This document shows, piece by piece, positions 9,893 to 19,356 of a stretch of 64,000 nucleotides of DNA. The stretch's first letter is position 1. Each line of letters opens with the position of its first letter. The notes beneath the pieces are model-generated. The model searched no databases, was not told the DNA's origin, and saw nothing but the letters and a program-made list of their open reading frames with translations. A program made the translations under genes and the position numbers. The stretch comes from Paracoccaceae bacterium (GTDB taxonomy: Bacteria > Pseudomonadota > Alphaproteobacteria > Rhodobacterales > Rhodobacteraceae). The stretch spans positions 1 through 64,000 of the forward strand of contig JAPOXR010000049.1 of NCBI GenBank assembly GCA_026706985.1. Direction: 5' to 3'.

Positions 9893-12214
9893 ATGCAAGA
9901 ACAGGTTCGTGACCTGCCGGAAACGCCGCCACTGGGAACCCGCCCTTATCTGCAAGGGCTGAACGACCGGCAGTTGGAAGCGGTGGAACAGTTGGATGGA
10001 CCGCTTCTGGTTCTGGCAGGGGCGGGTTCGGGAAAAACCAAGACACTGACGACAAGAATTGCGCACTTGCTGTGCACGCACCGGGCCTGGCCATCGGAGA
10101 TTTTAGCTGTCACATTCACCAACCGTGCCGCGGCGGAGATGCGGAACAGAGTTGAGCATTTGGCCGGCCTCAAGGTGGAAAGGCTGAATTGGCTGGGCAC
10201 ATTTCATTCAATCTGCCTGAAAATTCTGCGCCGGCATTCTGAACTGGCGGGACTGAAGGACAGGTTCACGATTCTCGATGCGGATGATCAACTGCGGCTA
10301 TTGAAGCAGATCATCAAGGCGGAGGGAATTGACGAGAAGAGATGGCCGGCGCGCCAACTGGCCGCAGTCATCGAGGCGTGGAAAAACAAATGTCTGCTGC
10401 CGGAAGAGGTTCCGGACAAGGATGCCCATCATTTTAACGGGCAGGGAAAAACGCTTTACCGTCAGTATCAGGATCGGCTGCGGATGCTGAACTGCGCCGA
10501 TTTCGGCGACCTTATTCTGCATGTGGTGCATTTTCTGCGCGACCACGAGGATTTGCTGGAGGAGTATCGCCGGCGGTTCAAATATATCCTGGTTGATGAA
10601 TATCAGGATACCAATACGGCGCAGTATCTTTGGTTGAGACTGATTGCCGGAGGGCATGGCAACATCTGCTGCGTTGGCGATGATGACCAGTCGATCTATG
10701 GTTGGCGCGGCGCGGTTGTGGAAAATATCCTCAGATTCGAGCAGAGCTTCCCCGGCGCGAAAATCGTTCGCCTGGAGCAGAATTACCGTTCAACACTGCA
10801 TATTCTGGGTGCAGCCAGCGCGGTGATTGCCAATAATCAAAGTCGCCTCGGCAAGACTTTATGGACCGATCAATCGGGAGGCGAAAGACTGAAGCTGATC
10901 GGGCACACCGATTCGGCATCAGAGGCACGATGGATTGCTCAGGAGATCGAAGCTTTGGACGCGGGTCTTGGCCAGCGGCCGCAATGCCGGTTTGACGACA
11001 TCGCGGTGCTGATCCGGGCTTCTTTCCAGATGCGCGAAATCGAGGAACGGTTTCTCGCTTTGGGGTTGCCTTACCGGGTTGTCGGTGGGCCGCGTTTTTA
11101 TGAACGGCGCGAGATCCGTGACGCGCTCGCCTATTTCAGACTGCTGGAATCAATCAATGATGACCTCGCATTCGAGCGTATCGTGAACACGCCGAGGCGG
11201 GGAGTCGGTGCAAAGTCCCTTACCCTGATCCAGATTGAAGCCCGGGAAAGCGGCTTATCATTGGTGGAAGCGGTGAGAAAACTGTTGCGCGAACAGGTAT
11301 TCCCGGTACGAACCGCGGCCGGTCTGCAAAGCCTTCTGGATGGACTGGAACGTTGGACCGGAATGGTGAATGCGGGCCACGACGAGACTGGGAATAACCT
11401 GGTTGGGACCGCCGGGCGGATTCTGGATGAGACCGGCCTTCCGGATATGTGGATGAACGAAAAGACACCGGAGGCGGAGGGCCGGCTGGAAAATCTCAAA
11501 GAGCTTGTGAAGAGCATGGATGAATTCGACAATCTGCAGGGATTCCTGGAGCATGTGTCGCTGGTCTATGAAAACCTGGAAGATTCGGAGAGCAGCAAGA
11601 TCCACCTCATGACGCTGCATGCGGCCAAGGGCCTTGAGTTTCCGATCGTATTTTTGCCCGGTTGGGAAGAGGATATTTTTCCGTCCCGGAGAGCTGTCGA
11701 AGATATCGGGCGTGGATTGGAGGAAGAGCGACGACTTGCTTATGTCGGCATCACGCGGGCAAGGCAGCTCTGTTATGTCTCGTTTTCCGCCGCCCGGTTC
11801 TACTTCGGCGAATACAGTTCCATGCATCCATCGCGATTTGTCGATGAATTGCCAACGGCACATGTCGAGGTGTTGACACCGCCGGGACTGTTCAGAAGCT
11901 ATCGTGCCGACGGTCGGCGGTCGGAATTCACCGACACTCAGCTCAGCGGTGGTGCCGGCTATTCTTCACCCGGCTTTCGCCGCCTGCAGCGACGTTTGGA
12001 AAATCCGCAATCGAAGCCTGTGGCGCCCGGCGTCAATAACACCGGCCCTGCGAAGGAATTCGCCTCCGGAGATCGTGTGTTTCATGAAAAATTCGGTTAC
12101 GGTGATATTCGCGACGTCTCTGATGACAAGCTCGTGATCGAATTCGACAAAGCGGGCCGAAAACATATCATCGCGCGGCATGTTCGGATAGCGGACGGGC
12201 AGGGGGAAAACTGA
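9893..12214 (+). CDS. UvrD/PcrA/Rep-type superfamily 1 ATP-dependent DNA helicase
   Basis: LNDRQLEAVEQLDGPLLVLAGAGSGKTKTLTTRIAHLL, DEYQDTNTAQYLWLRLI, GDDDQSIYGWRGA, LMTLHAAKGLEFPIVFLPGWEEDIFP; internal ATG chosen as start. Confidence 0.94.
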   Translation: MQEQVRDLPETPPLGTRPYLQGLNDRQLEAVEQLDGPLLVLAGAGSGKTKTLTTRIAHLLCTHRAWPSEILAVTFTNRAAAEMRNRVEHLAGLKVERLNWLGTFHSICLKILRRHSELAGLKDRFTILDADDQLRLLKQIIKAEGIDEKRWPARQLAAVIEAWKNKCLLPEEVPDKDAHHFNGQGKTLYRQYQDRLRMLNCADFGDLILHVVHFLRDHEDLLEEYRRRFKYILVDEYQDTNTAQYLWLRLIAGGHGNICCVGDDDQSIYGWRGAVVENILRFEQSFPGAKIVRLEQNYRSTLHILGAASAVIANNQSRLGKTLWTDQSGGERLKLIGHTDSASEARWIAQEIEALDAGLGQRPQCRFDDIAVLIRASFQMREIEERFLALGLPYRVVGGPRFYERREIRDALAYFRLLESINDDLAFERIVNTPRRGVGAKSLTLIQIEARESGLSLVEAVRKLLREQVFPVRTAAGLQSLLDGLERWTGMVNAGHDETGNNLVGTAGRILDETGLPDMWMNEKTPEAEGRLENLKELVKSMDEFDNLQGFLEHVSLVYENLEDSESSKIHLMTLHAAKGLEFPIVFLPGWEEDIFPSRRAVEDIGRGLEEERRLAYVGITRARQLCYVSFSAARFYFGEYSSMHPSRFVDELPTAHVEVLTPPGLFRSYRADGRRSEFTDTQLSGGAGYSSPGFRRLQRRLENPQSKPVAPGVNNTGPAKEFASGDRVFHEKFGYGDIRDVSDDKLVIEFDKAGRKHIIARHVRIADGQGEN

Positions 12215-12215
12215 C

Positions 12216-12240
12216 CGGCGCATCTTTGCTGAATGCGCCG
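12216..12240. terminator. Putative bidirectional terminator between convergent helicase and DUF1127 genes
   Basis: Perfect 8-bp inverted repeat CGGCGCAT-CTTTGCTGA-ATGCGCCG immediately after the helicase stop. Confidence 0.5.
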
Positions 12241-12255
12241 TCAGTCACCGGGAGT

Positions 12256-12468
12256 TCAATCAAAGGTCACTGACCTGGCGATGGAGACGATGTCGTGCCT
12301 CGAGATTCCGATATCATTCAGTTCGCGGTCATCGAGTGACTGCAATTCTGTCACAGTCTGGCGGAAACTGCGTGATCGGTTGTGGGCAGCAAGTATTTCC
12401 CGCACCCATTCCTGAGCCAATGAGATAACTCCGGCACGGCTATGCAACCAACCTGTTGTTGCGGACAT
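12256..12468 (-). CDS. DUF1127 (YjiS-like) small protein
   Basis: RSFRQTVTELQSLDDRELNDIGISRHDI is the DUF1127 signature; internal ATG assumed. Confidence 0.78.
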   Translation of the reverse strand: MSATTGWLHSRAGVISLAQEWVREILAAHNRSRSFRQTVTELQSLDDRELNDIGISRHDIVSIARSVTFD

Positions 12469-12670
12469 CTTGAAGGTTCCTTTTCTCACAGGCACCGTGA
12501 TTGGTGCCGCTGGAAAGGGAATATTGGTGTCGGCCTGGACACAGCAATGGACAGGAGCGCAAAGCCGCTATGCCGCCACTGCAATGGTCCGGAGTATGGC
12601 ATTCACCGGGACACGGCGGCACTGCTTTTGCTTGCGCCTGCCATGTTATATTCGGCGCGTATTTGGCAAG

Positions 12671-13783
12671 TTGGATAGTGTGGTGCAAGTGACGGTCACG
12701 AGAGAAAGCCTGCAACGGGAGTTAAGGCGTGTCGCGCTGCCTGACGGCGGCGATGTGATATCCCGGGATATGGTACGGGCACTGAGTGTCGATGACGGCA
12801 AAGTGAGCTGTGTCCTGGAGGTGCCGCCGGAGCTTGGAACGCGGATGGAACCGGTACGGCGCGGTGTGGAATCGGTCCTGAAGAGTGTTCCCGGCGTCCG
12901 TTCGGCCTCTGTGGTCATGACCGCGCATGCAGCGCAGGGCTCTCCGAAGCAACCGCCTGATCTTCGGATTGGTCGGCATCCCACCCGCGCGCAGGGGGTG
13001 GAAAAGATCGCCGGCGTCAAGCACATCATCGCCATTGCCTCGGGCAAGGGTGGGGTAGGAAAATCCACCCTTGCGGCAAATCTGTCGGTGGCATTGGCGC
13101 GTCTGGGTGGTGCCATCGGGCTGCTGGACGCTGACATTCATGGACCGTCGATGCCGATGATGATGGGCGTCAGCGAGCGCCCGGTTTCGCCGGACGGAAA
13201 GCTCATCCGGCCTTTGACTGCGCATGGTGTCCGGCTCATGTCCATCGGGTTGTTGCTGCCGCAGGATGAGGCGGTCATTTGGAGGGGGCCGATGCTCATG
13301 GGTGCCCTGCAGCAGATGCTGCAGCAGGTTCAATGGGGTGAGTTGGACATTCTCCTGGTGGATCTTCCCCCCGGGACAGGCGATGTCCAGTTGACGCTCT
13401 GCCAGCGTTTTGAATTGGCGGGTGCGGTGATTGTCTGCACCCCGCAGGAGGTCGCTCTGATTGATGCCAGACGTGCCGTCACGATGTTCAAGCGGTTGAA
13501 CATTCCGATTCTGGGAATGGTTGAAAACATGTCCTACCGGGTCTGCCCGGACTGTGGCGAGGCGGATTATCTTTTTGGCGAGGGTGGGGTGCGCCGTGAG
13601 GCTGAAGCTTCCAAAGTTCCGTTTCTCGGCGAAATTCCGTTTGCTCCCGCCATTGGCCGCAGCGGTGACAACGGAAAGCCGGTAACGGCGGCGGCGAGCG
13701 AAGCATCGGACGCATTTGAGCATGTTGCCCGGCAGATCCGGGATCAGTCGAGAGCGCTGTCGCCACGCAGCAGGTGGAAGTGA
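12671..13783 (+). CDS. Mrp/ApbC/NBP35-family iron-sulfur carrier P-loop ATPase
   Basis: IIAIASGKGGVGKSTLAANLSVALARLGGAIGLLDADIHGPSMPMMMG, LLVDLPPGTGDVQLTL, ENMSYRVCPDCGEADYLFGEGG; TTG 12671 or GTG 12680 start uncertain. Confidence 0.92.
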   Translation: MDSVVQVTVTRESLQRELRRVALPDGGDVISRDMVRALSVDDGKVSCVLEVPPELGTRMEPVRRGVESVLKSVPGVRSASVVMTAHAAQGSPKQPPDLRIGRHPTRAQGVEKIAGVKHIIAIASGKGGVGKSTLAANLSVALARLGGAIGLLDADIHGPSMPMMMGVSERPVSPDGKLIRPLTAHGVRLMSIGLLLPQDEAVIWRGPMLMGALQQMLQQVQWGELDILLVDLPPGTGDVQLTLCQRFELAGAVIVCTPQEVALIDARRAVTMFKRLNIPILGMVENMSYRVCPDCGEADYLFGEGGVRREAEASKVPFLGEIPFAPAIGRSGDNGKPVTAAASEASDAFEHVARQIRDQSRALSPRSRWK

Positions 13784-13967
13784 TTCGCCGTTTCACACGG
13801 GTAACCGGGACAAAATTCGGCGTGGATTTCGCTTCAGTGGGATTAAATCCCAATACTCTGCTGAAATCAAAGTGACAGGAAGTGACAAAAAATCAAAAAT
13901 CTCTATCTAAATATCTTTGATTTATATCGATTTTTCTGCATATTATTGCTATATGGCAATATTGCAA

Positions 13968-13986
13968 CAGATTTTATAAAAATCTG
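13968..13986. repeat. Inverted repeat in AT-rich region upstream of mraZ
   Basis: CAGATTTT-ATA-AAAATCTG, perfect 8-bp arms; a second stem TATTGC-TATATG-GCAATA lies at 13944-13961. Confidence 0.6.
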
Positions 13987-14248
13987 AGTGGCATCATTTC
14001 CCAATATCAATTGTTGAAATTGCCTTTCCGAGACGTTAGAAATTCGGCATTGGTCCATTCCATTGTGTTCTTCGGGCCAGTGCTGTGAAGCCCCTGAAAT
14101 TGAAATTTCGGCGGGTTCTTTACAGGCAGGTACTCTGAGTATGGATGCTCCGGGCAGCGTTTTCTTCCCGACTCCTCCCCCCCCCCCTTCCACGGGTGAA
14201 GCGTGTCCGGGGCTCCAGACTTCAGAGATCCTGGGCAGGGAAGCTTGG

Positions 14249-14758
14249 TTGGGGAGCGTTGCATTGGGTTTTGCATTTCGGGGTGAGAGCAGGCACAGGA
14301 TCGACCAGAAGGGTCGGGTTTCGGTGCCGGCGGAGTTCCGAAAGGGGATCATCTGCGGCGATCCGGACTACCAGATCGGCGCTAACGCCAGCTTCACCAT
14401 CGTTTACGGCGACAGCCGTATGACCTGCCTGAAATGTTACACCGAGCAGTCAATCCGGGATATCGATGAGGCCATAGAGTTGATGGATCTGGCCTCGGAA
14501 AGCAGACGGTTCCTGGAATTCTTTTATCAAACGAAGTCTTTCAAGGCTCAACTAGACCCGGCCGGCCGGTTCGTCCTGCCGGCCGTTCTCAAATCCAAGA
14601 CCCGGATCAATGGTGATGTCTGGTTCGCCGGCACCGGGGCATCATTCGAGATGTGGAACCTGGAAAATTATGAGGCGCATTGCAGCCGGTTGGAGGCGCA
14701 GTTCCGGGATGGAGATTCGGCGCTTGATCCGCGCTCCCTGTTGCAAGCGGATCTCTGA
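14249..14758 (+). CDS. mraZ: Transcriptional regulator MraZ
   Basis: FRGESRHRIDQKGRVSVPAEFRKG ... FKAQLDPAGRFVLPAVL; two SpoVT/AbrB-like halves; start uncertain (TTG 14249 or 14264). Confidence 0.9.
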   Translation: MGSVALGFAFRGESRHRIDQKGRVSVPAEFRKGIICGDPDYQIGANASFTIVYGDSRMTCLKCYTEQSIRDIDEAIELMDLASESRRFLEFFYQTKSFKAQLDPAGRFVLPAVLKSKTRINGDVWFAGTGASFEMWNLENYEAHCSRLEAQFRDGDSALDPRSLLQADL

Positions 14759-14772
14759 ACGGGCATGGCGTC

Positions 14773-15750
14773 ATGCCGGATGGAACTCTCCACAAACCTG
14801 TCCTGATTGAAGAATTTCTGCGGCTGGCGACACCCTTTAGCGGCAGTTGGGTGGACTGCACCTACGGGGATGGCGGCTATTCGAACGCCATATCCGCCGC
14901 CGGTGCGGATCAGGTGTATGCGATAGATTGCGATCCCGACGCGGTGCGTCGCGGCCGCTTGCGGAACGGTGCGGCGGCAATCACGCTCGCACAGGGTCGG
15001 TTCGGTGATTTCGATCGGCTTCCGGAATTGCGTGAGGCGCGCCCATTCGATGGGGTGATCTTTGATCTCGGTGTGTCTTCGATGCAGTTTGATCAGGCGG
15101 AACGCGGATTTTCATTCCGCTTGGACGGTCCACTCGACATGCGGATGCAGAGGCAGGGGAAATCCGCTGCCGATATCGTCAATGGTGCGGATGAGGCCAG
15201 TCTGGCGGAAATCTTCTTTCGCTACGGCGAGGAAAAATCGGCCCGCCGGATCGCCAGGGCGGTAGTTCAATCGCGCCGCCGCGCGATGATCGACACCACT
15301 GGCCAACTCGCCAACTTGGTGCAGGATTGCCTGCCGCGGCAGGCGGAGCGGCGCATCCATCCGGCGACGCGTGTGTTTCAGGCCCTGCGTATCGCCGTCA
15401 ATGACGAACTCGTTCAGCTGGTGAAGGGACTTGAGGCAGCGGAGAGGTCGTTGCGGACCGGCGGCAGGCTGGCCGTGATTTCTTTCCACTCGCTTGAAGA
15501 CCGCATCGTGAAGAGATTCCTGAAAGGCGATGCCGGTTCCGGAAACCGCCATATGCCGGTGCGGAGCGAAACCGTACGCTTCGATGCCATCACCAAACGG
15601 GCGGTCCGGCCGAGCCCGTCGGAGATCGCGGCCAATCCACGGTCACGATCCGCAAAGCTGCGTGTCGCCTCCCGCACGCTGGCCCGGGCGAAACCCGTCG
15701 ATGCTGGCCGCGTCGGGCTGCCGCGGCTTGCCGGGCCGGGAATAAGCTGA
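14773..15750 (+). CDS. rsmH: 16S rRNA (cytosine(1402)-N(4))-methyltransferase RsmH
   Basis: HKPVLIEEFLRLATP..GSWVDCTYGDGGYSNAIS, GVIFDLGVSSMQFDQAERGFSFRLDGPLDMRM. Confidence 0.96.
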   Translation: MPDGTLHKPVLIEEFLRLATPFSGSWVDCTYGDGGYSNAISAAGADQVYAIDCDPDAVRRGRLRNGAAAITLAQGRFGDFDRLPELREARPFDGVIFDLGVSSMQFDQAERGFSFRLDGPLDMRMQRQGKSAADIVNGADEASLAEIFFRYGEEKSARRIARAVVQSRRRAMIDTTGQLANLVQDCLPRQAERRIHPATRVFQALRIAVNDELVQLVKGLEAAERSLRTGGRLAVISFHSLEDRIVKRFLKGDAGSGNRHMPVRSETVRFDAITKRAVRPSPSEIAANPRSRSAKLRVASRTLARAKPVDAGRVGLPRLAGPGIS

Positions 15751-16106
15751 TGCGGCTGTATCAGTTTCTTTTGTCCTTGCTGCTGATCGTTGCATTGGCA
15801 TGGTGGGCATACAGCGAGGTCAACGCGACCAAATCCGCGATCGCTGAAGTCCGGCAGTTGAAAGCGGATATCGCGCACCAGCAGGAGCTGCTCGAATTGC
15901 TGGAAGCTGAATGGGCCTATCTGACGCGCCCGGATCGGATCGAAAGTCTGGTGAAGAGGTATTTTTCCGTGGTTCAACTGGTGCCACTGACCGCATTGGG
16001 ATTCGGCGACATCAGATCGGTGCCGCTGCGAAACGGCGATGAGGGGTTGTTTGACGAGGAGTCGAGCCTGTTACTCGCCATGCCGGAACTGTGGATTCCG
16101 CGATAA
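15750..16106 (+). CDS. ftsL: Cell division protein FtsL-like
   Basis: Short single-TM coiled-coil protein (MRLYQFLLSLLLIVALAWWAYSEVNATKSAIAEVRQLKADIAHQQELLELLEAEWAYLTRPDRIESL) between rsmH and ftsI. Confidence 0.85.
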   Translation: MRLYQFLLSLLLIVALAWWAYSEVNATKSAIAEVRQLKADIAHQQELLELLEAEWAYLTRPDRIESLVKRYFSVVQLVPLTALGFGDIRSVPLRNGDEGLFDEESSLLLAMPELWIPR

Positions 16107-17854
16107 TGACGGCAGTGGACGGCAGACAGGCCGGGACGGCGGATTCAACGCTCAGCACCATCCGTGCACGTATCCGCAATTCATCAAATCAGCCATGGAA
16201 TTCGCGCACCGAAACCAGGCAATTGCTGATCCTGGTCTGCTTTCTGCTGGTTTTCCTGGTGGTCGCCGGCCGAATCGCCATGATCATCTGGTCCAGTCCC
16301 GCTGATAATGGCTCCACCTACAAACCCAGCTATTGGTCCGATCGCGTTCCGATCGTGGACAGGAATGGGATCACCCTTGCGGTCAATTTGCCCACAGACG
16401 CGCTTTACGCCCATCCGAGGGAAATGACGGATCCCGGAAAGGCGGCAGAGGGGCTGGCGCGGATCTTCAGTGATCTTGATGCGGATGAACTGGAAGAGAG
16501 ATTCAACCGTCAGCGCGCCTTTTTGTGGATAAAGCGCAAGATTACGCCGGAGCAGAAGCAGGCGGTGCAGAATATCGGAACCACCGGACTGCATTTCGGT
16601 CCCAGGAAAAGTCGGACCTATCCGAATGGAAAGCTTGCGGCGCATCTGTTGGGTGGAACCACCTATGGCGGCGAGGCGGTCAGTTCCGCTGAAGTCGTGG
16701 GAATTGCCGGCGTCGAACAGGCGATGAATGAATATCTGAGCAACCCGACCGCGGAGGGAACGCCTTTGCGCCTTTCGATAGATGTCCGGCTGCAATATCT
16801 GATTGAACAGAAACTCGCGGACGCGATCCGAGCGTTTGAGGCCAAGCGCGGCACCGTGATCCTGATGAATATCCACAATGGCGAGATACTGGCGCTGGCG
16901 TCCGAGCCTGACTTTGATCCAAATGACAGGCCTGTATTCACCGGTGCGAACGCAGCTGATGCCAGCCCGCTGTTTTTTGACCCGGTTCAGGGTGTTTTTG
17001 AACTCGGATCGGTGTTCAAGGTGTTTCCGGTTGCCCAGGCTTTGGATGAAGGCCTGCCGGATAGCCGTGGCCAGCCTTACACGCAGGATTCGGCGGTCTC
17101 GAATAAGTCATTCAAGATAAGCGGCTACAAGATTTCCGGGACGGAAAACCTCGGCGATGACATCACTCTGCGGGAAGTCATCACCCGGAGTTCCAACGCT
17201 GGTGCCGCACGCATCGCGTTGAAACTGGGTGCGGACCGGCAAAGGGAATTTCTTTCGCGGTTGGGTTTTCTGGAGCCTACCTCGGTCCAGCTGGCGGAAG
17301 GGTCACTGGGCAGTCCACTGTGGCCGAAGCGATGGAAACAGCTTGAAACCGCGACCATTGCCTTCGGTCACGGGCTTGCCGTCAGCCCCCTGCATCTGGC
17401 AGCCGGATATGCGGCACTGGTGAATGGCGGCTACCGGGTCCATCCGACAATTCTAACCACAGACGCAGATGAGGAAAAGGGACCGAGGGTGATCTCAGAG
17501 GCAACTTCGGCCGAGATGGTTGACATGTTACGCGCTGTTGTCACCGAAGGAACGGCAAGTCAGGCGAAAAGTGCATTCTATGCGATTGGTGGTAAAACCG
17601 GCACTGCGAACAAGCCAAACCCTGGCAGAGGCTACCATAAGGACAAAGTCATCGCGACTTTCGCATCTGTCTTTCCGGCGGATGAGCCGCGATATGTTCT
17701 CATTGTGTCACTGAATGAGGCAACTTCCAATGATGGCACGCGATGGGAAAACTCCGCCGGCAAGACCGCTGTTCCCACGGCTCTGGTGATCATCAGCGAA
17801 ATTGCGCCGATGCTCGGCATTCGTCCGCAGGTGGCGATGGGATCCGGGCGCTGA
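16106..17854 (+). CDS. ftsI: Peptidoglycan D,D-transpeptidase FtsI (PBP3)
   Basis: Transpeptidase motifs: GSVFKVFPVAQAL, SSNAGAARIAL, GGKTGTANKPNPGRGY. Confidence 0.93.
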   Translation: MTAVDGRQAGTADSTLSTIRARIRNSSNQPWNSRTETRQLLILVCFLLVFLVVAGRIAMIIWSSPADNGSTYKPSYWSDRVPIVDRNGITLAVNLPTDALYAHPREMTDPGKAAEGLARIFSDLDADELEERFNRQRAFLWIKRKITPEQKQAVQNIGTTGLHFGPRKSRTYPNGKLAAHLLGGTTYGGEAVSSAEVVGIAGVEQAMNEYLSNPTAEGTPLRLSIDVRLQYLIEQKLADAIRAFEAKRGTVILMNIHNGEILALASEPDFDPNDRPVFTGANAADASPLFFDPVQGVFELGSVFKVFPVAQALDEGLPDSRGQPYTQDSAVSNKSFKISGYKISGTENLGDDITLREVITRSSNAGAARIALKLGADRQREFLSRLGFLEPTSVQLAEGSLGSPLWPKRWKQLETATIAFGHGLAVSPLHLAAGYAALVNGGYRVHPTILTTDADEEKGPRVISEATSAEMVDMLRAVVTEGTASQAKSAFYAIGGKTGTANKPNPGRGYHKDKVIATFASVFPADEPRYVLIVSLNEATSNDGTRWENSAGKTAVPTALVIISEIAPMLGIRPQVAMGSGR

Positions 17855-17859
17855 TTCCG

Positions 17860-19356
17860 ATGCCCGGTTCGGGACTGGATGTGACGGGGGCCACGCTGGC
17901 AGAGTTGGGCCTGCATCAGGCACCGGATCCGGAGATCCGCTCCAGTGGCATTTGCCTGAACAGCGGCGGAGCCGAAAGTGGTTTCCTATTTGCCGCACTC
18001 CCGGGTTCAAACCGGCATGGTGCCGAATTTGCCGGTGAGGCGCTGGACCGGGGAGCTGTGGCCATTCTCACGGATCAATGCGGTGCCGGGATCGTGGCTA
18101 ATTCGCTCGCCGGGACAAAGGCGCAGCTGGTGGTGGTGGAGAATCCTCATGCGGAGCTTGCGAGGGTGGCCGCGCGATGGTTTGCCGCGGCGCCGGCTAC
18201 GGCGGTTGCGGTGACCGGAACCAATGGCAAAACATCGGTGGTGTCGATGTGCAGGCAGATCTGGCAACTTCTCGGTCGTAATGCGGTGAGTTGTGGAACG
18301 CTTGGCATTGAAGGCGTTTATTCGGCGCGCCTTCAGCATACAACACCGGATCCGGTTACGCTGCACAGGCATCTGGCCGGCATGGCTGCACAAGGTGTTT
18401 CACACGTGGCATTGGAGGCATCCTCGCACGGGCTTGCGCAATATCGGTTGGACGGCGTTGCGCTCAGCGCTGCCGCATTCACCAATCTGACGCATGACCA
18501 TCTTGACTATCACGTCGATGAGAAATCCTATTTCAATGCCAAGGCGGGGCTTTTTGACCGGGTGCTGGACCCGGGTGCGGCAGCTGTGATCTGCACCGGG
18601 AGCCCGTACGGCACCGACATGGCCGCCATTGCGGCGGCCCGTGGTCAGCGGGTTTTGACCATCGGCGGCACCGGTGCGGATATCGAAATGCTGGCGCAAC
18701 GCGCTGCCGGAACCGGGCAGAGCGTGAGGTTTTCGTGGGAAGGGGGGCAGCATCAGATTTCGCTCGGACTTATCGGCGAATTTCAGGCTTGGAATCTGTT
18801 GACCGCAGTCGGCTTGGTCATCGCCGCTGGTGAGGATCCGGAGGCCGTTATTGCGGTACTGGATCAGATCCGCCCTGTGCCTGGACGCATGCAACTGGCG
18901 GCGCGGCGGGAAAACGGTGCCGCGGTTTTCGTCGATTACGCGCATACGCCGGATGCGTTGCAAGCTTCCCTGAGCGCCCTGAGGCAGCATTGTCTGGGGC
19001 GTCTGGTTGTGCTGTTCGGAGCCGGTGGCGACCGTGACCGGAAGAAGCGGCCGGCAATGGGTGGTGTGGCGCAGACGGAGGCTGATGCGGTGATTATCAC
19101 CGACGACAATCCGCGCAATGAGGATCCGGCATCCATCCGCTCCGAGATTCTCGGCGCATGCCGCGACTGCCTGGAGGTCGGCGACCGGGCGGAAGCCATT
19201 CTGCGCGGCGTTGCCATGCTGGGTCCCGGAGATGTCCTGTTGGTCGCCGGCAAAGGCCATGAGTCGGGTCAGGAAATTGCCGGTGTCACGCACCCGTTTG
19301 ACGATGTTGAACAGGCGAGCATGGCTGCCCATATTCTGGATGGTCAGGGTGCATGA
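17860..19356 (+). CDS. murE: UDP-N-acetylmuramoyl-tripeptide synthetase MurE
   Basis: VAVTGTNGKTSVVSMCRQIW, THDHLDYHVDEKSYFNAKAGLF, VFVDYAHTPDALQASLSAL, TDDNPRNEDP. Confidence 0.96.
   Translation: MPGSGLDVTGATLAELGLHQAPDPEIRSSGICLNSGGAESGFLFAALPGSNRHGAEFAGEALDRGAVAILTDQCGAGIVANSLAGTKAQLVVVENPHAELARVAARWFAAAPATAVAVTGTNGKTSVVSMCRQIWQLLGRNAVSCGTLGIEGVYSARLQHTTPDPVTLHRHLAGMAAQGVSHVALEASSHGLAQYRLDGVALSAAAFTNLTHDHLDYHVDEKSYFNAKAGLFDRVLDPGAAAVICTGSPYGTDMAAIAAARGQRVLTIGGTGADIEMLAQRAAGTGQSVRFSWEGGQHQISLGLIGEFQAWNLLTAVGLVIAAGEDPEAVIAVLDQIRPVPGRMQLAARRENGAAVFVDYAHTPDALQASLSALRQHCLGRLVVLFGAGGDRDRKKRPAMGGVAQTEADAVIITDDNPRNEDPASIRSEILGACRDCLEVGDRAEAILRGVAMLGPGDVLLVAGKGHESGQEIAGVTHPFDDVEQASMAAHILDGQGA

Noticed and set aside
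12722-13723. 333-aa ORF on the - strand opposite the Mrp ATPase gene
   Set aside because: Shadow ORF; the + strand gene has diagnostic Walker motifs
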